DNA from: Hymenobacter terrestris | GTDB lineage: Bacteria > Bacteroidota > Bacteroidia > Cytophagales > Hymenobacteraceae | Reading direction: 5' to 3' | DNA: 61,397 nucleotides | Assembly: GCF_013377905.1 (NCBI RefSeq) | Contig: NZ_JABKAV010000019.1 | Coordinates: 1-61,397, forward strand | Shown: piece after piece, positions 17,646-25,193 of the stretch | Position numbering within the stretch: the first letter of the stretch is position 1 | Layout of the letters: every line of letters begins with the position of its first letter | Position numbers and translations under genes: made by a program | The notes under the pieces: generated by a model | Told to the model about the DNA's origin: nothing | The model's database searches: none | What the model saw: the letters and a program-made list of their open reading frames with translations, nothing else

Positions 17646-17700
17646 GAACGGTTACGCTGAGTATGTGGCTCTAAGCGCCACATACTCAGCATAACCGTTC
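17646..17700. repeat. Short palindrome related to family 1
   Basis: Arms 17646-17669 and 17677-17700 (GAACGGTTAcGCTGAGTATG and complement) form a 24-base stem with one mismatch. It directly abuts the stop of the next FKBP gene and probably acts as its terminator. The GCTGAG...GTGGC core also occurs at 48793-48839. Confidence 0.8.
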
Positions 17701-18195
17701 CTATTTCACCTTCAGCACTTCCAGCTCAAAAATCAGGTCGGCGTTGGGCGGGATGAGGTAACGGCGCTTATCGTCGTCGTCAGGGTCCGTGAGGCCTTTG
17801 GCACCGTAAGCCAGCCGGGCGGGTATCCAGACGCGCGCCCGGCTACCCGCAGGCAGCAGCAGCAGCGCCTCGTCAAACCCTTTGATAACCTCTTGCTCGC
17901 CCGCCCGCACCTTCAGCGGGCCGCCCTGCTGCACCGAGGTATCAAAAATATGCCCGTCGGCGGCCAGAAAGCCGGTGTAATGAACGCTAACCCGGCTGCC
18001 GATTTTTGGCGTCGGGCCGGCCCCCGGCTGGCGCAGCGCATAGCGCAGGCCCGACGAGGTAGTGAGAGCCCTAGTTTCCAGGCTGTCGGTGGGGGAGAGG
18101 GGCGCAGCGGTGGTGAGGGTGCGCTGGGCATGGCCAGCCAGGGGCCAGCCGCCCAATAATAGTATAATAGCCCACATCAGCCCTTGCCGCATCAC
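17701..18195 (-). CDS. FKBP-type prolyl isomerase, exported (array member 2)
   Basis: This 164-residue protein has a signal peptide ending GHAQ (about residue 24) and no lipobox, so it is probably periplasmic. A single FKBP domain spans about 50-164: VHYTGFL, HIFDTS, EVIKGFDEAL, ARLAYGAKG and LIPPNADLIFELEVLKVK. The tryptophan at the base of the proline pocket (VIxGW in the other members) is Phe here, and an acidic loop DPDDDD is inserted before the last strands. Seven bases separate it from the upstream gene, so the two are likely co-transcribed. Confidence 0.9.
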   Translation of the reverse strand: MMRQGLMWAIILLLGGWPLAGHAQRTLTTAAPLSPTDSLETRALTTSSGLRYALRQPGAGPTPKIGSRVSVHYTGFLAADGHIFDTSVQQGGPLKVRAGEQEVIKGFDEALLLLPAGSRARVWIPARLAYGAKGLTDPDDDDKRRYLIPPNADLIFELEVLKVK

Positions 18196-18202
18196 TCAGT
18201 TG

Positions 18203-18742
18203 TTATTCTACGCTCAGGATTTCCATATCAAACAGCAGCGGCGTTCTGGCTGGAATGGGTCCCGATGCTTCGAACCCGTACCCCAGATAGGAAGGAATGA
18301 GGACCAGTTTACGGTCGCCCTGGCGCATTTCGAGCGTCGCCTCGTCCCAGCCTTTTATCACCCCGCCAGCTCCATTGCGGAAGCTGAAGCAGCCGCAGTC
18401 GGTGCGGTTGGTGCTGGAGGCATCAAATACCTGCGACTCGTTGCGCTCGTTGATAAACCGGCCCACATAGTTAACGGTCACTTTCTGACCGGCCTTAATC
18501 AGCGGGTTGGCTGCCGGACCATCGGTGAGAGGCACCAGATAGATGCCTGAATCGAGCCGGCGGTAGGTGGTGATGGCGTTACGGGTCAGGTAGGCCTGAA
18601 TGGTGTCGTCATCGGCCTTCTTCTGGGCCTCAATCACCTTAGGGTCAATCTGGAAGGGGTTTGCGGGTTGCTCGCAGCCGCTCATGAGCGAGGCTCCCGC
18701 CAGCAGGACCAGCAACGACAGAAACAGGGTCAGTTTTTTCAT
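18203..18742 (-). CDS. FKBP-type prolyl isomerase lipoprotein (array member 3)
   Basis: This 179-residue lipoprotein begins MKKLTLFL with lipobox LMSGC (Cys 23). A linker helix is followed by a single FKBP domain: VNYVGRF, QVFDAS, GVIKGWDEAT, YLGYGFEASGPIPART and LLFDMEILSVE. The flap after QVFD contains a Cys-x-Cys (TDCGCF), absent from its neighbours. Gliding bacteria of this phylum need the FKBP lipoprotein GldI; this gene or the next two could be the counterpart. Starts at 18748 or 18769 are possible, but the MKK start gives the cleanest signal. Confidence 0.9.
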   Translation of the reverse strand: MKKLTLFLSLLVLLAGASLMSGCEQPANPFQIDPKVIEAQKKADDDTIQAYLTRNAITTYRRLDSGIYLVPLTDGPAANPLIKAGQKVTVNYVGRFINERNESQVFDASSTNRTDCGCFSFRNGAGGVIKGWDEATLEMRQGDRKLVLIPSYLGYGFEASGPIPARTPLLFDMEILSVE

Positions 18743-18785
18743 TATCATAGAGCAAAATGGAAACGCCACCGCCTGTGAGGCCGGC

Positions 18786-19277
18786 TTACTTGATATTTAC
18801 CACCTCCACATCGAAGCGCAACACCGAATTGGCCGGAATAGAGCCCGTTGCAGTATTGCCGTAGGCCAGACCCGATGGAATAAGCAGGATGGCCTTGGTG
18901 CCCTTATTGAACTGCTTGAAAGCCCGGTCCCAGCCCTTGATTACTTGGCCCGCACCCAGCACGAATGGAAAGCCAATAGTGGACTCCTTGGTTTCGTCGA
19001 ACACCTGGTCATCGAGCGTCGAGCCTTTATACTTGACAATGATGGTTTGGCCCTTTTTAGGCAACGCGCCCGTGCCGGTCTTGGTAACCGCCACGAAGAT
19101 GGTCGAGTCTTGCGTGAAGCCCGTTAGGTTGTTGGCCTGAATGTAGTTGGTAATCAGCTGCTCATCGCGCTCGGCGAAATTGGTGGCAGGCTCATTATCA
19201 TCGTCCTTTTTGCAGGCGCCAAACGCAAAAAGCAACATCAGCAGAAAAAAAGGAAGCAGCGAAAACCGGGAGTTCAT
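18786..19277 (-). CDS. FKBP-type prolyl isomerase lipoprotein (array member 4)
   Basis: This 163-residue lipoprotein has its lipobox at AFGAC (Cys 22). The stalk ERDEQLITNYIQANNLTGF is nearly identical to that of the next gene, pointing to a tandem duplication. The FKBP domain has VKYKGST, QVFDET, QVIKGWDRAF, GLAYGNTATGSIPANS and LRFDVEVVNIK, so the active-site set is complete. It probably acts on exported proteins in the periplasm or at the outer-membrane inner face. It lies 28 bases downstream of array member 5. Confidence 0.92.
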   Translation of the reverse strand: MNSRFSLLPFFLLMLLFAFGACKKDDDNEPATNFAERDEQLITNYIQANNLTGFTQDSTIFVAVTKTGTGALPKKGQTIIVKYKGSTLDDQVFDETKESTIGFPFVLGAGQVIKGWDRAFKQFNKGTKAILLIPSGLAYGNTATGSIPANSVLRFDVEVVNIK

Positions 19278-19305
19278 GGCAGGCGAAATGCGTGGTGAGA
19301 AAATG

Positions 19306-19836
19306 TTACTGAACCCGCAGCAGCTCTACATCGAAGCGCAGCACGGAACGGGCCGGAATCGGGCCCGTGGCGCGGGCGCCGTAGGCCAGGTCTGAGGGGA
19401 TGAGCAGGATGGCTTTGCTGCCGGGGCGCAGGCCGATGAAGCCCTCGTCCCAGCCCTGAATAACCTGGCCCCGCCCTACTGTAAAGGTAAGCGGATCGTT
19501 GTTGCGGTTGGCCGTCGAGTCGAAAATGCGGCCATCGAGCGTGAGGCCGGTGTAGAGCGTCGTCAGCTGCTGGCCGGCTACGGCCGGGTTGCCGGTGCCG
19601 GGCTGCGTAACGGCCACGTACAGGCCCGACGCCTGACGTACGAAGCCCGTCAGGTTGTTGGCCTTGATGTAGTCGGTAATCAGTTGCTCGTCGCGCGCGG
19701 CGTAGTCGGTATCATCGGTAGGGTCGGACTGACAGCCGGCCAGCAGCAGCGGCAGCATAATCAGTAGCAGCGCCAGCGTGTGGCGGCTGCGCTGGCCAGT
19801 GCGGTAGACAGCAGAACAAAGGGAAGAGAACAGCAT
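19306..19836 (-). CDS. FKBP-type prolyl isomerase lipoprotein (array member 5)
   Basis: This 176-residue lipoprotein has a basic N-terminus (RTGQRSRH) before the hydrophobic stretch and lipobox LLAGC (Cys 35). The stalk RDEQLITDYIKANNLTGF matches array member 4. FKBP active-site segments are present: TLYTGLT, RIFDST, QVIQGWDEGF, DLAYGARATGPIPARS and LRFDVELLRVQ. A terminator separates it from array member 6, so it may have its own promoter, although no clear TAnnTTTG is seen in the 70 bases before its start. Confidence 0.9.
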   Translation of the reverse strand: MLFSSLCSAVYRTGQRSRHTLALLLIMLPLLLAGCQSDPTDDTDYAARDEQLITDYIKANNLTGFVRQASGLYVAVTQPGTGNPAVAGQQLTTLYTGLTLDGRIFDSTANRNNDPLTFTVGRGQVIQGWDEGFIGLRPGSKAILLIPSDLAYGARATGPIPARSVLRFDVELLRVQ

Positions 19837-19876
19837 CAGCAGGAAGAAAAAACATGGAAACCCCTGAGGGTAGGAT

Positions 19877-19915
19877 ACAAAAACCCCCGGCCGGGTTGCA
19901 CCGCAGGGCCGGGGG
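19877..19915 (-). terminator. Rho-independent terminator after array member 6
   Basis: On the minus strand a perfect 9-base stem of C/G (arms 19884-19892 and 19907-19915, CCCCCGGCC and complement) is followed by TTTTTGTA. It lies 29 bases beyond the stop of the gene at 19944-21002. Confidence 0.85.
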
Positions 19916-19943
19916 CTTATGCTAAACGAGCAGGTGCCCGATA

Positions 19944-21002
19944 TTATTTGCCTTGCTGCTGGCGCTGTATGGCTTCAATCTGACGACGAATTTCGGCTTC
20001 GTCCATCTGCGCGCCGGCAGCCGGCTGGGCAGGCGCGTTCTTGATGTCGACCAGCTCTACGTCGAAACGCAGGATGGCGTCAGCCGGAATGTCGGCACCG
20101 GCACCGCGCTGCCCATAGGCCAGCGATGAAGGCACCAGCAGGATACCCTTCGAACCCTTTGGGAACTGGGCAATGCCGGCATCCCAGCCCGGAATTACCT
20201 GGCCCTGGCCGATGGCGAAGTCGAACGGCTTGTTGCCTACTTTCTCCGACGAGTCGAACACTTTGCCGTTTTCCAGCAACGAGCCTTTGTAGAGCACCGA
20301 TACAATCTGGCCGGCTTTGGGCTTGGGGCCGGGGCCAGCCGTGGTAATGGCGTAGTACACGCCCGAAGCATCTTTCTGAACGGTGAGGTTATTTTTCTTG
20401 GCGTAGGCCTGGAGGGCTACGTCATCTTTTTTGAGCTGTTCATCGGCGTAGGCGGCCATTTTGGCCTGCTGCTCCACCTGCATTTTCTGCACGTCGGCCT
20501 GGGCTTCGGCCTGGTCCTGCACCTTGTCCACCTTCACGTACATGGTCATGGTTTTGCCGGCCTTGCTCATGAACGCCGGTACCGGCTGGCGGAACGACTT
20601 GGCAAAAATGGTGTCCACGTTGAAGCGGAACACGGCCGAGTCGCCGGGCTGAAGCAGGCTGATGGCTTCTTCGAGGCCGCCACGTTGGGCCGCACGTACG
20701 GTATCGAGCGGCACGCGCACCGGGAAGCCCATCTGCTGCTTACGCGAGTTGAACAGCACCGAGTCTTTGGCCGTGCGGTACTCCACATGCAGGGCCATTA
20801 TTTTGCCGATGCGCTCCTTGTACGTCGCGTCGCCGTCCTTGCTCACGTCCTTGTCTTCGTACTTGCCGGCCGCGGTGTTCTTGAAAATCTTGTACTCAAT
20901 TCCCGAAGGCGTCTTGCTGAAATCCCCGCTTTTGTTGCAGGAAGCCATGCTCAGGATGCCGGCCGCCAGGGCCAGGCTCAGAAAGGTGCGTTGAAAAAAC
21001 AT
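19944..21002 (-). CDS. FKBP-type prolyl isomerase lipoprotein, two-domain (array member 6)
   Basis: This 352-residue lipoprotein has its lipobox at SMASC (Cys 22). The architecture equals array member 1: a degenerate FKBP-like half (RTAKDSVLFNSRKQ, LLQPGDSAVF, SFRQPVPAF), a charged helix rich in Gln/Ala/Lys (about 170-215), then a C-terminal FKBP domain with VLYKGSL, KVFDSS, QVIPGWDAGI and LAYGQRGAGADIPADA. It ends in a Gln/Arg-rich tail (EAIQRQQQGK). The two copies at either end of the array suggest duplication of a larger block. Confidence 0.9.
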   Translation of the reverse strand: MFFQRTFLSLALAAGILSMASCNKSGDFSKTPSGIEYKIFKNTAAGKYEDKDVSKDGDATYKERIGKIMALHVEYRTAKDSVLFNSRKQQMGFPVRVPLDTVRAAQRGGLEEAISLLQPGDSAVFRFNVDTIFAKSFRQPVPAFMSKAGKTMTMYVKVDKVQDQAEAQADVQKMQVEQQAKMAAYADEQLKKDDVALQAYAKKNNLTVQKDASGVYYAITTAGPGPKPKAGQIVSVLYKGSLLENGKVFDSSEKVGNKPFDFAIGQGQVIPGWDAGIAQFPKGSKGILLVPSSLAYGQRGAGADIPADAILRFDVELVDIKNAPAQPAAGAQMDEAEIRRQIEAIQRQQQGK

Positions 21003-21040
21003 GAAGGGGTTTGAGAGGAGTGAAGATGCAAAAACAGCGG

Positions 21041-21048
21041 CGAAGTTA
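21041..21048 (-). promoter_or_regulatory. Putative promoter TAACTTCG for array member 6
   Basis: The minus strand reads TAACTTCG, a TAnnTTCG variant, 38 bases before the ATG at 21002 and just downstream of the nrnA stop. Confidence 0.45.
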
Positions 21049-21055
21049 CGCCGAA

Positions 21056-22099
21056 TTACGCCACCGGGGCCGGGCTGGCAAGCGGCGCGCCCAGCAGCTC
21101 TACCTGGTAGTCGGGCAGTAGCTCCAGGAAACGGTCGAGGGTGGCGGGCAGCGGCACGTGGCTGATGCCGCCGGCGGCGTTGTGGTGTCCCCCGCCGTTG
21201 AAGTGGCGGCGCGAAAACTCACTGGCCGAGAAGTCGCCTACAGAACGGAAGGAGATTTTAACGGCCTGGGTACGGTCGATGAAAATGGCGGCAAACACAA
21301 TGCCCTCGATACTGAGTGCAAAGTTCACCAGCCCTTCCGTGTCGCCGGTTTTGGAGTGGTACTGACGCAGTTCGTCGGCCGTAATGGCAATGTAGGCCGT
21401 GTTGTACTCGCGCAGCACCGTGAGCTTGTCTTTCAGCACGAAGCCTAGAAAGCGCAGCCGCTCCTCCGAGTGCGAGTCGTAGATGCGACGGTGTACCTCG
21501 GACGTGTTAATGCCGGCGCTGAGCAGCTCGGCAATAATCAGGTGCACATTGCGCGAGGTGCTGGGGTGACGGAACGAGCCCGTATCGGTCATGATGCCCG
21601 CGTACAGACACTCGCCGATGCCGGAGTCCACCAGGTCCTGGTCGCCCAGGTCGCGGATAATCTCAAAAATCAGTTCGGCCGTCGCGGCGGCTTTAGGGTT
21701 GGAGAACTCAATCTGGGCGAACTGCTCCGGCTGCTGGTGGTGGTCGACAAGCACCTTCGTGCCGGGCGCGTCGCGTATGTACTCGCCTAACTCGTTGATG
21801 CGGCTCAGGCAGGAAAAGTCGAGGCAGAACAGCACCTCGGCCTGCTTCACCAGCTCCCGGACCTTGGCATCGTTGCGGCGCGGGTCGTACACCACTACCT
21901 CATCGTTGCCGGGCATCCAAGCCAGAAAATCAGGATAGTCGGAGGGGGTTACCACCGTAACGTGGTGACCTTTTTTACGTAAGTAGCCTGCCAGACCCAG
22001 CGACGAGCCCAAAGCATCGGCATCGGGCTTGTGGTGGGTGGTGATGAATACCTGCCGGGGATGGGCCAGCAACTCCTTTAACTCAGCAATTTGCGACAT
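21056..22099 (-). CDS. nrnA: DHH-family phosphoesterase, NrnA-like
   Basis: This 347-residue protein has the two-domain DHH/DHHA1 fold. HHKPDADALGS at 22-32 supplies metal-binding Asp26 and Asp28, LVDHHQQ is the DHH motif, and NGGGHHNAAGG near 311-321 is the DHHA1 substrate motif. NrnA enzymes degrade short oligoribonucleotides and 3'-phosphoadenosine 5'-phosphate in the cytosol. The gene is divergent from ndk and upstream of the FKBP array, a neighbourhood I recall from other Bacteroidota. Which of the two activities dominates cannot be read from the sequence. Confidence 0.9.
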   Translation of the reverse strand: MSQIAELKELLAHPRQVFITTHHKPDADALGSSLGLAGYLRKKGHHVTVVTPSDYPDFLAWMPGNDEVVVYDPRRNDAKVRELVKQAEVLFCLDFSCLSRINELGEYIRDAPGTKVLVDHHQQPEQFAQIEFSNPKAAATAELIFEIIRDLGDQDLVDSGIGECLYAGIMTDTGSFRHPSTSRNVHLIIAELLSAGINTSEVHRRIYDSHSEERLRFLGFVLKDKLTVLREYNTAYIAITADELRQYHSKTGDTEGLVNFALSIEGIVFAAIFIDRTQAVKISFRSVGDFSASEFSRRHFNGGGHHNAAGGISHVPLPATLDRFLELLPDYQVELLGAPLASPAPVA

Positions 22100-22334
22100 T
22101 TCCTACGGGGTAGGTGACTGAAAGTGGGCTGGTTAGCCCGAATGTAAAGGCGGCAAAATTCGGAAATATTCCGCTCTCCAACAAAACGCCTTTTGAAAAG
22201 GTGCGCTAAGGTAGTGCTTAGCGGGTAGTAGTTAAGGGTAACGCTTGCTATACTTTCTCGGCGACTCTTGAAGTCAAGGGCAAAGTCGCGACATGACACG
22301 TTCTGCCGCTAACCGGTGTTCGGTATAAAACTGC

Positions 22335-22342
22335 TACTTTTG
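22335..22342 (+). promoter_or_regulatory. Putative ndk promoter, -7 element TACTTTTG
   Basis: Exact TAnnTTTG match 44 bases before the ndk ATG at 22387. The rest of the 287-base nrnA-ndk spacer shows no other feature I can support. Confidence 0.65.
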
Positions 22343-22386
22343 CACCCGCAAATTTGCATTCTCTTTCAACCAAACAAACCTGCCTT

Positions 22387-22791
22387 ATGGCCACCAACCG
22401 CACTTTCACGATGATTAAGCCTGATGCCGTGCAGGACAACCACATTGGTGGTATCCTCGGCATGATTGAGGCGGCCGGCTTCCGTATCGTGGAGCTCCAG
22501 AAAGTACAGCTGACCGCCGAGCGGGCCGGCCAGTTCTACGAAGTGCACAAGGAGCGCCCCTTCTACCAGGACCTCGTAAAATACATGTCGAGCGGCCCGA
22601 TCGTAGCCGCCATCCTCGAAAAGGATAACGCCGTAGCCGATTTCCGCACTCTGATTGGCGCTACCAACCCCGCCAACGCCGAAGACGGTACTATCCGGAA
22701 GAAGTACGCCAAGAGCATCGAAGCCAACGCCGTACACGGTTCCGACTCCGACGAAAACGCTCAGATTGAGGGCGAATTCTACTTCAACTAA
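22387..22791 (+). CDS. ndk: Nucleoside-diphosphate kinase
   Basis: This 134-residue enzyme transfers phosphate from ATP to nucleoside diphosphates through a phosphohistidine. The active-site His is at 117 in NAVHGSD, the N-terminus [13 protein letters not shown] is typical, and the length is normal. The ATG at 22387 is chosen because an upstream TTG at 22354 adds residues found in no homologue I know. A strong terminator follows. Confidence 0.97.
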   Translation: MATNRTFTMIKPDAVQDNHIGGILGMIEAAGFRIVELQKVQLTAERAGQFYEVHKERPFYQDLVKYMSSGPIVAAILEKDNAVADFRTLIGATNPANAEDGTIRKKYAKSIEANAVHGSDSDENAQIEGEFYFN

Positions 22792-22839
22792 GTACAGCTT
22801 ACGCTGATTCAGCTGATTTTTTTCAGCCTTGATTCAACA

Positions 22840-22900
22840 TACAAGCCACACAAAAAGCCCGCCTGGCAATGCGCCAGGCGGGCTTTTTGTGTGGCTTGTA
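22840..22900 (+). terminator. Strong hairpin terminator after ndk
   Basis: A 28-base perfect stem (22840-22867 and 22873-22900) with a 5-base loop. The stem contains AAAAAGCCCGCC and GGCGGGCTTTTT, so it can act on both strands. It also faces the 3' end of the transporter gene. Confidence 0.9.
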
Positions 22901-22972
22901 GTAGAGTAGTGGCCTTCAGCATTGGGGTGGTGGCCAGCTACCAAAAGCTAATGGCTGCTCGCGCAGAACGAT

Positions 22973-23060
22973 GTAGGGTGCGGGGTTTGTCCCCGCCCGC
23001 CATTGAACGATTCAATCTTGGACCGTTCAACGGCGGGCGGGGACAAGCCCCGCACCCTAC
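22973..23060. repeat. Family 2 intergenic palindrome, copy 1
   Basis: Arms of 37 bases, 22973-23009 and 23024-23060 (GTAGGGTGCGGGG...CCCGCCCGCC and complement), have three mismatches. It lies between ndk and the nucleoside transporter, both of which end here. Related copies lie at 39678-39780 and 61317-61397. Confidence 0.88.
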
Positions 23061-23087
23061 TCGTGCCAGCATAACAGTTCAAAATAC

Positions 23088-24455
23088 TTATGCCTGCTCA
23101 ATCGTCAGCAGCGGCTCTACCTCATCCACGTGCTCATCTACTAGGTTGGGGTTGTGCTTGTGTTTGAAGAGGAACACGAACAGCACGGCAATGACCAGCG
23201 CGTAGGCCGCGAAGGACAACCAGATGTTGTGCCAGTCCTTCACGCCGTTGGCATCGGTGAAGTAGCGCTCAATCACGATGCCGCTGATGGAACTGCCCAG
23301 CACCGCACCGAAACCGTTGGTCATCATCATAAACAAGCCCTGGGCGCTGGCCCGGATAGAAGCCGTAGTCTGGGTTTCGACGAACAGCGAGCCGGAGATG
23401 TTGAAAAAGTCGAAGGCCATACCGTAGATGATGCACGAGAGAATAATCATCCAGAGGCTAGATTCAAGGTCGCCGTAGGCAAACAGGCCGAAGCGCAGCA
23501 CCCAGGCAATCATGCTGAAAAACATGACCTGTTTGATGCCGAAGCGCCGCAGGAAGAACGGAATAGCCAGAATGAAGAGTGTTTCCGAAATCTGGGAAAT
23601 CGACATGATGATGGCTGGATACTTTGCAGCCAAGATTTGAAGACTATCAAGTGGATTCGATAGCAATTGACCTGAGAGCTGCAGAAACGATTTGAAATCG
23701 ACGACCTCTGGCAGGGTAGGAGTTATCGTGGTAACCGCTAAATCGTGCAGGAAGGTGTCGCCATAGGCGTTGGTGAGCTGCAGGGCCGCGCCCAGCAGCA
23801 GCGCAAACAGGAAGAACACCAGCATCTTGGAGTCGCGCAGCAGGGCAAACGACTTGAGGCCCAATGCATCAACCATTGAGCGGCCGGGAGTGTCTTTGGC
23901 CAGCGGCGGGCACTTGGGCAGCGTGAATGAGTAGAAGCCCAGCAGGAAAGCCGCGCCGGCCGCCACGTAGAACTGGCTGGCCGACTTCTCGAAGCCTAGC
24001 AAACTCACCGTCCACATAGCCACAATGAAACCGATAGTGCCCCATACCCGGATGGGCGGGTAGTCCTTCACTACATCGAGCCCCTCACGCTTGAGCACCG
24101 AGTACGACACGGCAATGGACAGCGCCAGCGTGGGCATGTAGAAAATCATGTTCAGCAGAATCACCCAGAAAAACGTGCTGGGGTCGGTTACCAGCGGTAC
24201 GGTACACAGCACCACCGCGCCCAGCAGGTGCAGCACACCGTAGAGTTTTTCGGCGTTGATGTACTTATCGGCCACGATGCCCATGAGCGAGGGCATGAAG
24301 ATGGAGGCAATGCCCATCGTCGAGAAGATGGCCCCGAACTCCGAGCCCGACCACTGCTTGGTCTGGAACCAGTATGCCCCGATGGTAATCAGCCACGAGC
24401 CCCAGATGAAAAACTGAAGAAAGCTCAGAATAATGAGACGCAGCTTGGTACTCAT
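23088..24455 (-). CDS. Nucleoside:H+ symporter family (NupG/XapB-like) MFS protein
   Basis: This 455-residue protein has twelve hydrophobic helices. FLQFFIWGSWLITIGAYW at the N-terminus and FFNISGSLFVETQTTASIRA near 370 are the patterns of the nucleoside:proton symporter family. An internal stretch (about 230-285) is longer than usual and holds an extra-membranous loop between two halves. It probably imports nucleosides across the inner membrane, which fits the thymidine kinase and NDK genes nearby, though these are separate units. The ATG at 24455 is preferred over 24500. Confidence 0.85.
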   Translation of the reverse strand: MSTKLRLIILSFLQFFIWGSWLITIGAYWFQTKQWSGSEFGAIFSTMGIASIFMPSLMGIVADKYINAEKLYGVLHLLGAVVLCTVPLVTDPSTFFWVILLNMIFYMPTLALSIAVSYSVLKREGLDVVKDYPPIRVWGTIGFIVAMWTVSLLGFEKSASQFYVAAGAAFLLGFYSFTLPKCPPLAKDTPGRSMVDALGLKSFALLRDSKMLVFFLFALLLGAALQLTNAYGDTFLHDLAVTTITPTLPEVVDFKSFLQLSGQLLSNPLDSLQILAAKYPAIIMSISQISETLFILAIPFFLRRFGIKQVMFFSMIAWVLRFGLFAYGDLESSLWMIILSCIIYGMAFDFFNISGSLFVETQTTASIRASAQGLFMMMTNGFGAVLGSSISGIVIERYFTDANGVKDWHNIWLSFAAYALVIAVLFVFLFKHKHNPNLVDEHVDEVEPLLTIEQA

Positions 24456-24550
24456 GCAGAGGGCAGGTTGGTGAGTGAGGAGGGGCGCCGCCGAAGTCAC
24501 AAAAAGACGTTGGCCAGCTGCGTGGCCCGGTTTGGCCTGGGTTTAGCCTT

Positions 24551-24558
24551 CAAATATA
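24551..24558 (-). promoter_or_regulatory. Putative transporter promoter TATATTTG
   Basis: The minus strand reads TATATTTG, an exact -7 match, 95 bases before the transporter ATG. The long leader shows no riboswitch structure I can recognise. Confidence 0.5.
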
Positions 24559-24608
24559 GGTAAAGTTGCCAGTGGTTGGCAGGGAACAGCGAGTAGTTGG
24601 CCAAAAAC

Positions 24609-24645
24609 AGCGAGATTCTTCGCTACGCTCTGAATGACACGCTAT
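24609..24645. repeat. Family 1 half-repeat
   Basis: GAGATTCTTCGCTACGCTCT followed by GAATGACACG matches one arm of family 1; no partner arm is present. It lies in the spacer between the transporter promoter and the globin 3' end, where I see nothing else. Confidence 0.65.
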
Positions 24646-24727
24646 TCGTACCCCACCTGCCAGCCCGATGCAGTCCGCCTGTCCTACCAAACAAACACCG
24701 GAGTTGTTACTGATGGGAGAGGGAGGG

Positions 24728-25123
24728 CTACAGAATAGAAAGCGGATTGTTGACCGCCCGCATGCGGTGCTCGAAAATGTAGGCAATGCTACCGGCCCGC
24801 ACCTTGGCCTCCTGCGCTACCGGCCCGGCAAAAAGCGAGTCGACGGTGCGGCAGAACAGATAAAGCCACTGCTGGAAATGGCTGCTGCCGATGGGCAACG
24901 GGATATGCTTGGCAAAGGGCTGGCCGCGGTAGCGGTTGGTGTGCAGCAGCAGCCCGCTCCAGAAATCGTACATGCGCGGCAGGTGGGCTGCCCAGTTCAC
25001 GTGGGCCACATTGTTGAAAACGGGTCCCAGCAGCGGGTCAGCATTCACGCGGTCATAGAAACTGTCAACCAAGGCCTTGATGTCGGCTTCGGTTTGAATA
25101 TCGGGCAACACGTCGTCGGGCAT
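24728..25123 (-). CDS. Group III truncated haemoglobin
   Basis: This 131-residue globin of 2-over-2 type has SFYDRV with B10 Tyr23, MYDFWSGLLL, RYRGQPFAKH with proximal His72 (F8), and HFQQWLYLFCRTVD in the G helix, all as in group III (P-type) truncated globins. These bind oxygen or NO; the role in this organism is not known. It follows the TonB receptor by 70 bases in the same direction, so it may be read from the iron-uptake locus upstream. Confidence 0.92.
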   Translation of the reverse strand: MPDDVLPDIQTEADIKALVDSFYDRVNADPLLGPVFNNVAHVNWAAHLPRMYDFWSGLLLHTNRYRGQPFAKHIPLPIGSSHFQQWLYLFCRTVDSLFAGPVAQEAKVRAGSIAYIFEHRMRAVNNPLSIL

Positions 25124-25193
25124 GAGGGCAGGGAAAAGAAACGAGCGATAAAGGCCGTTGTCGCTCCATGGGCCTCAGCCGAAGATCTATAGG

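Noticed and set aside
22100..22334. Riboswitch or small RNA in the nrnA-ndk spacer
   Set aside because: I could not find a conserved fold or strong hairpins; only the ndk promoter element is supported.
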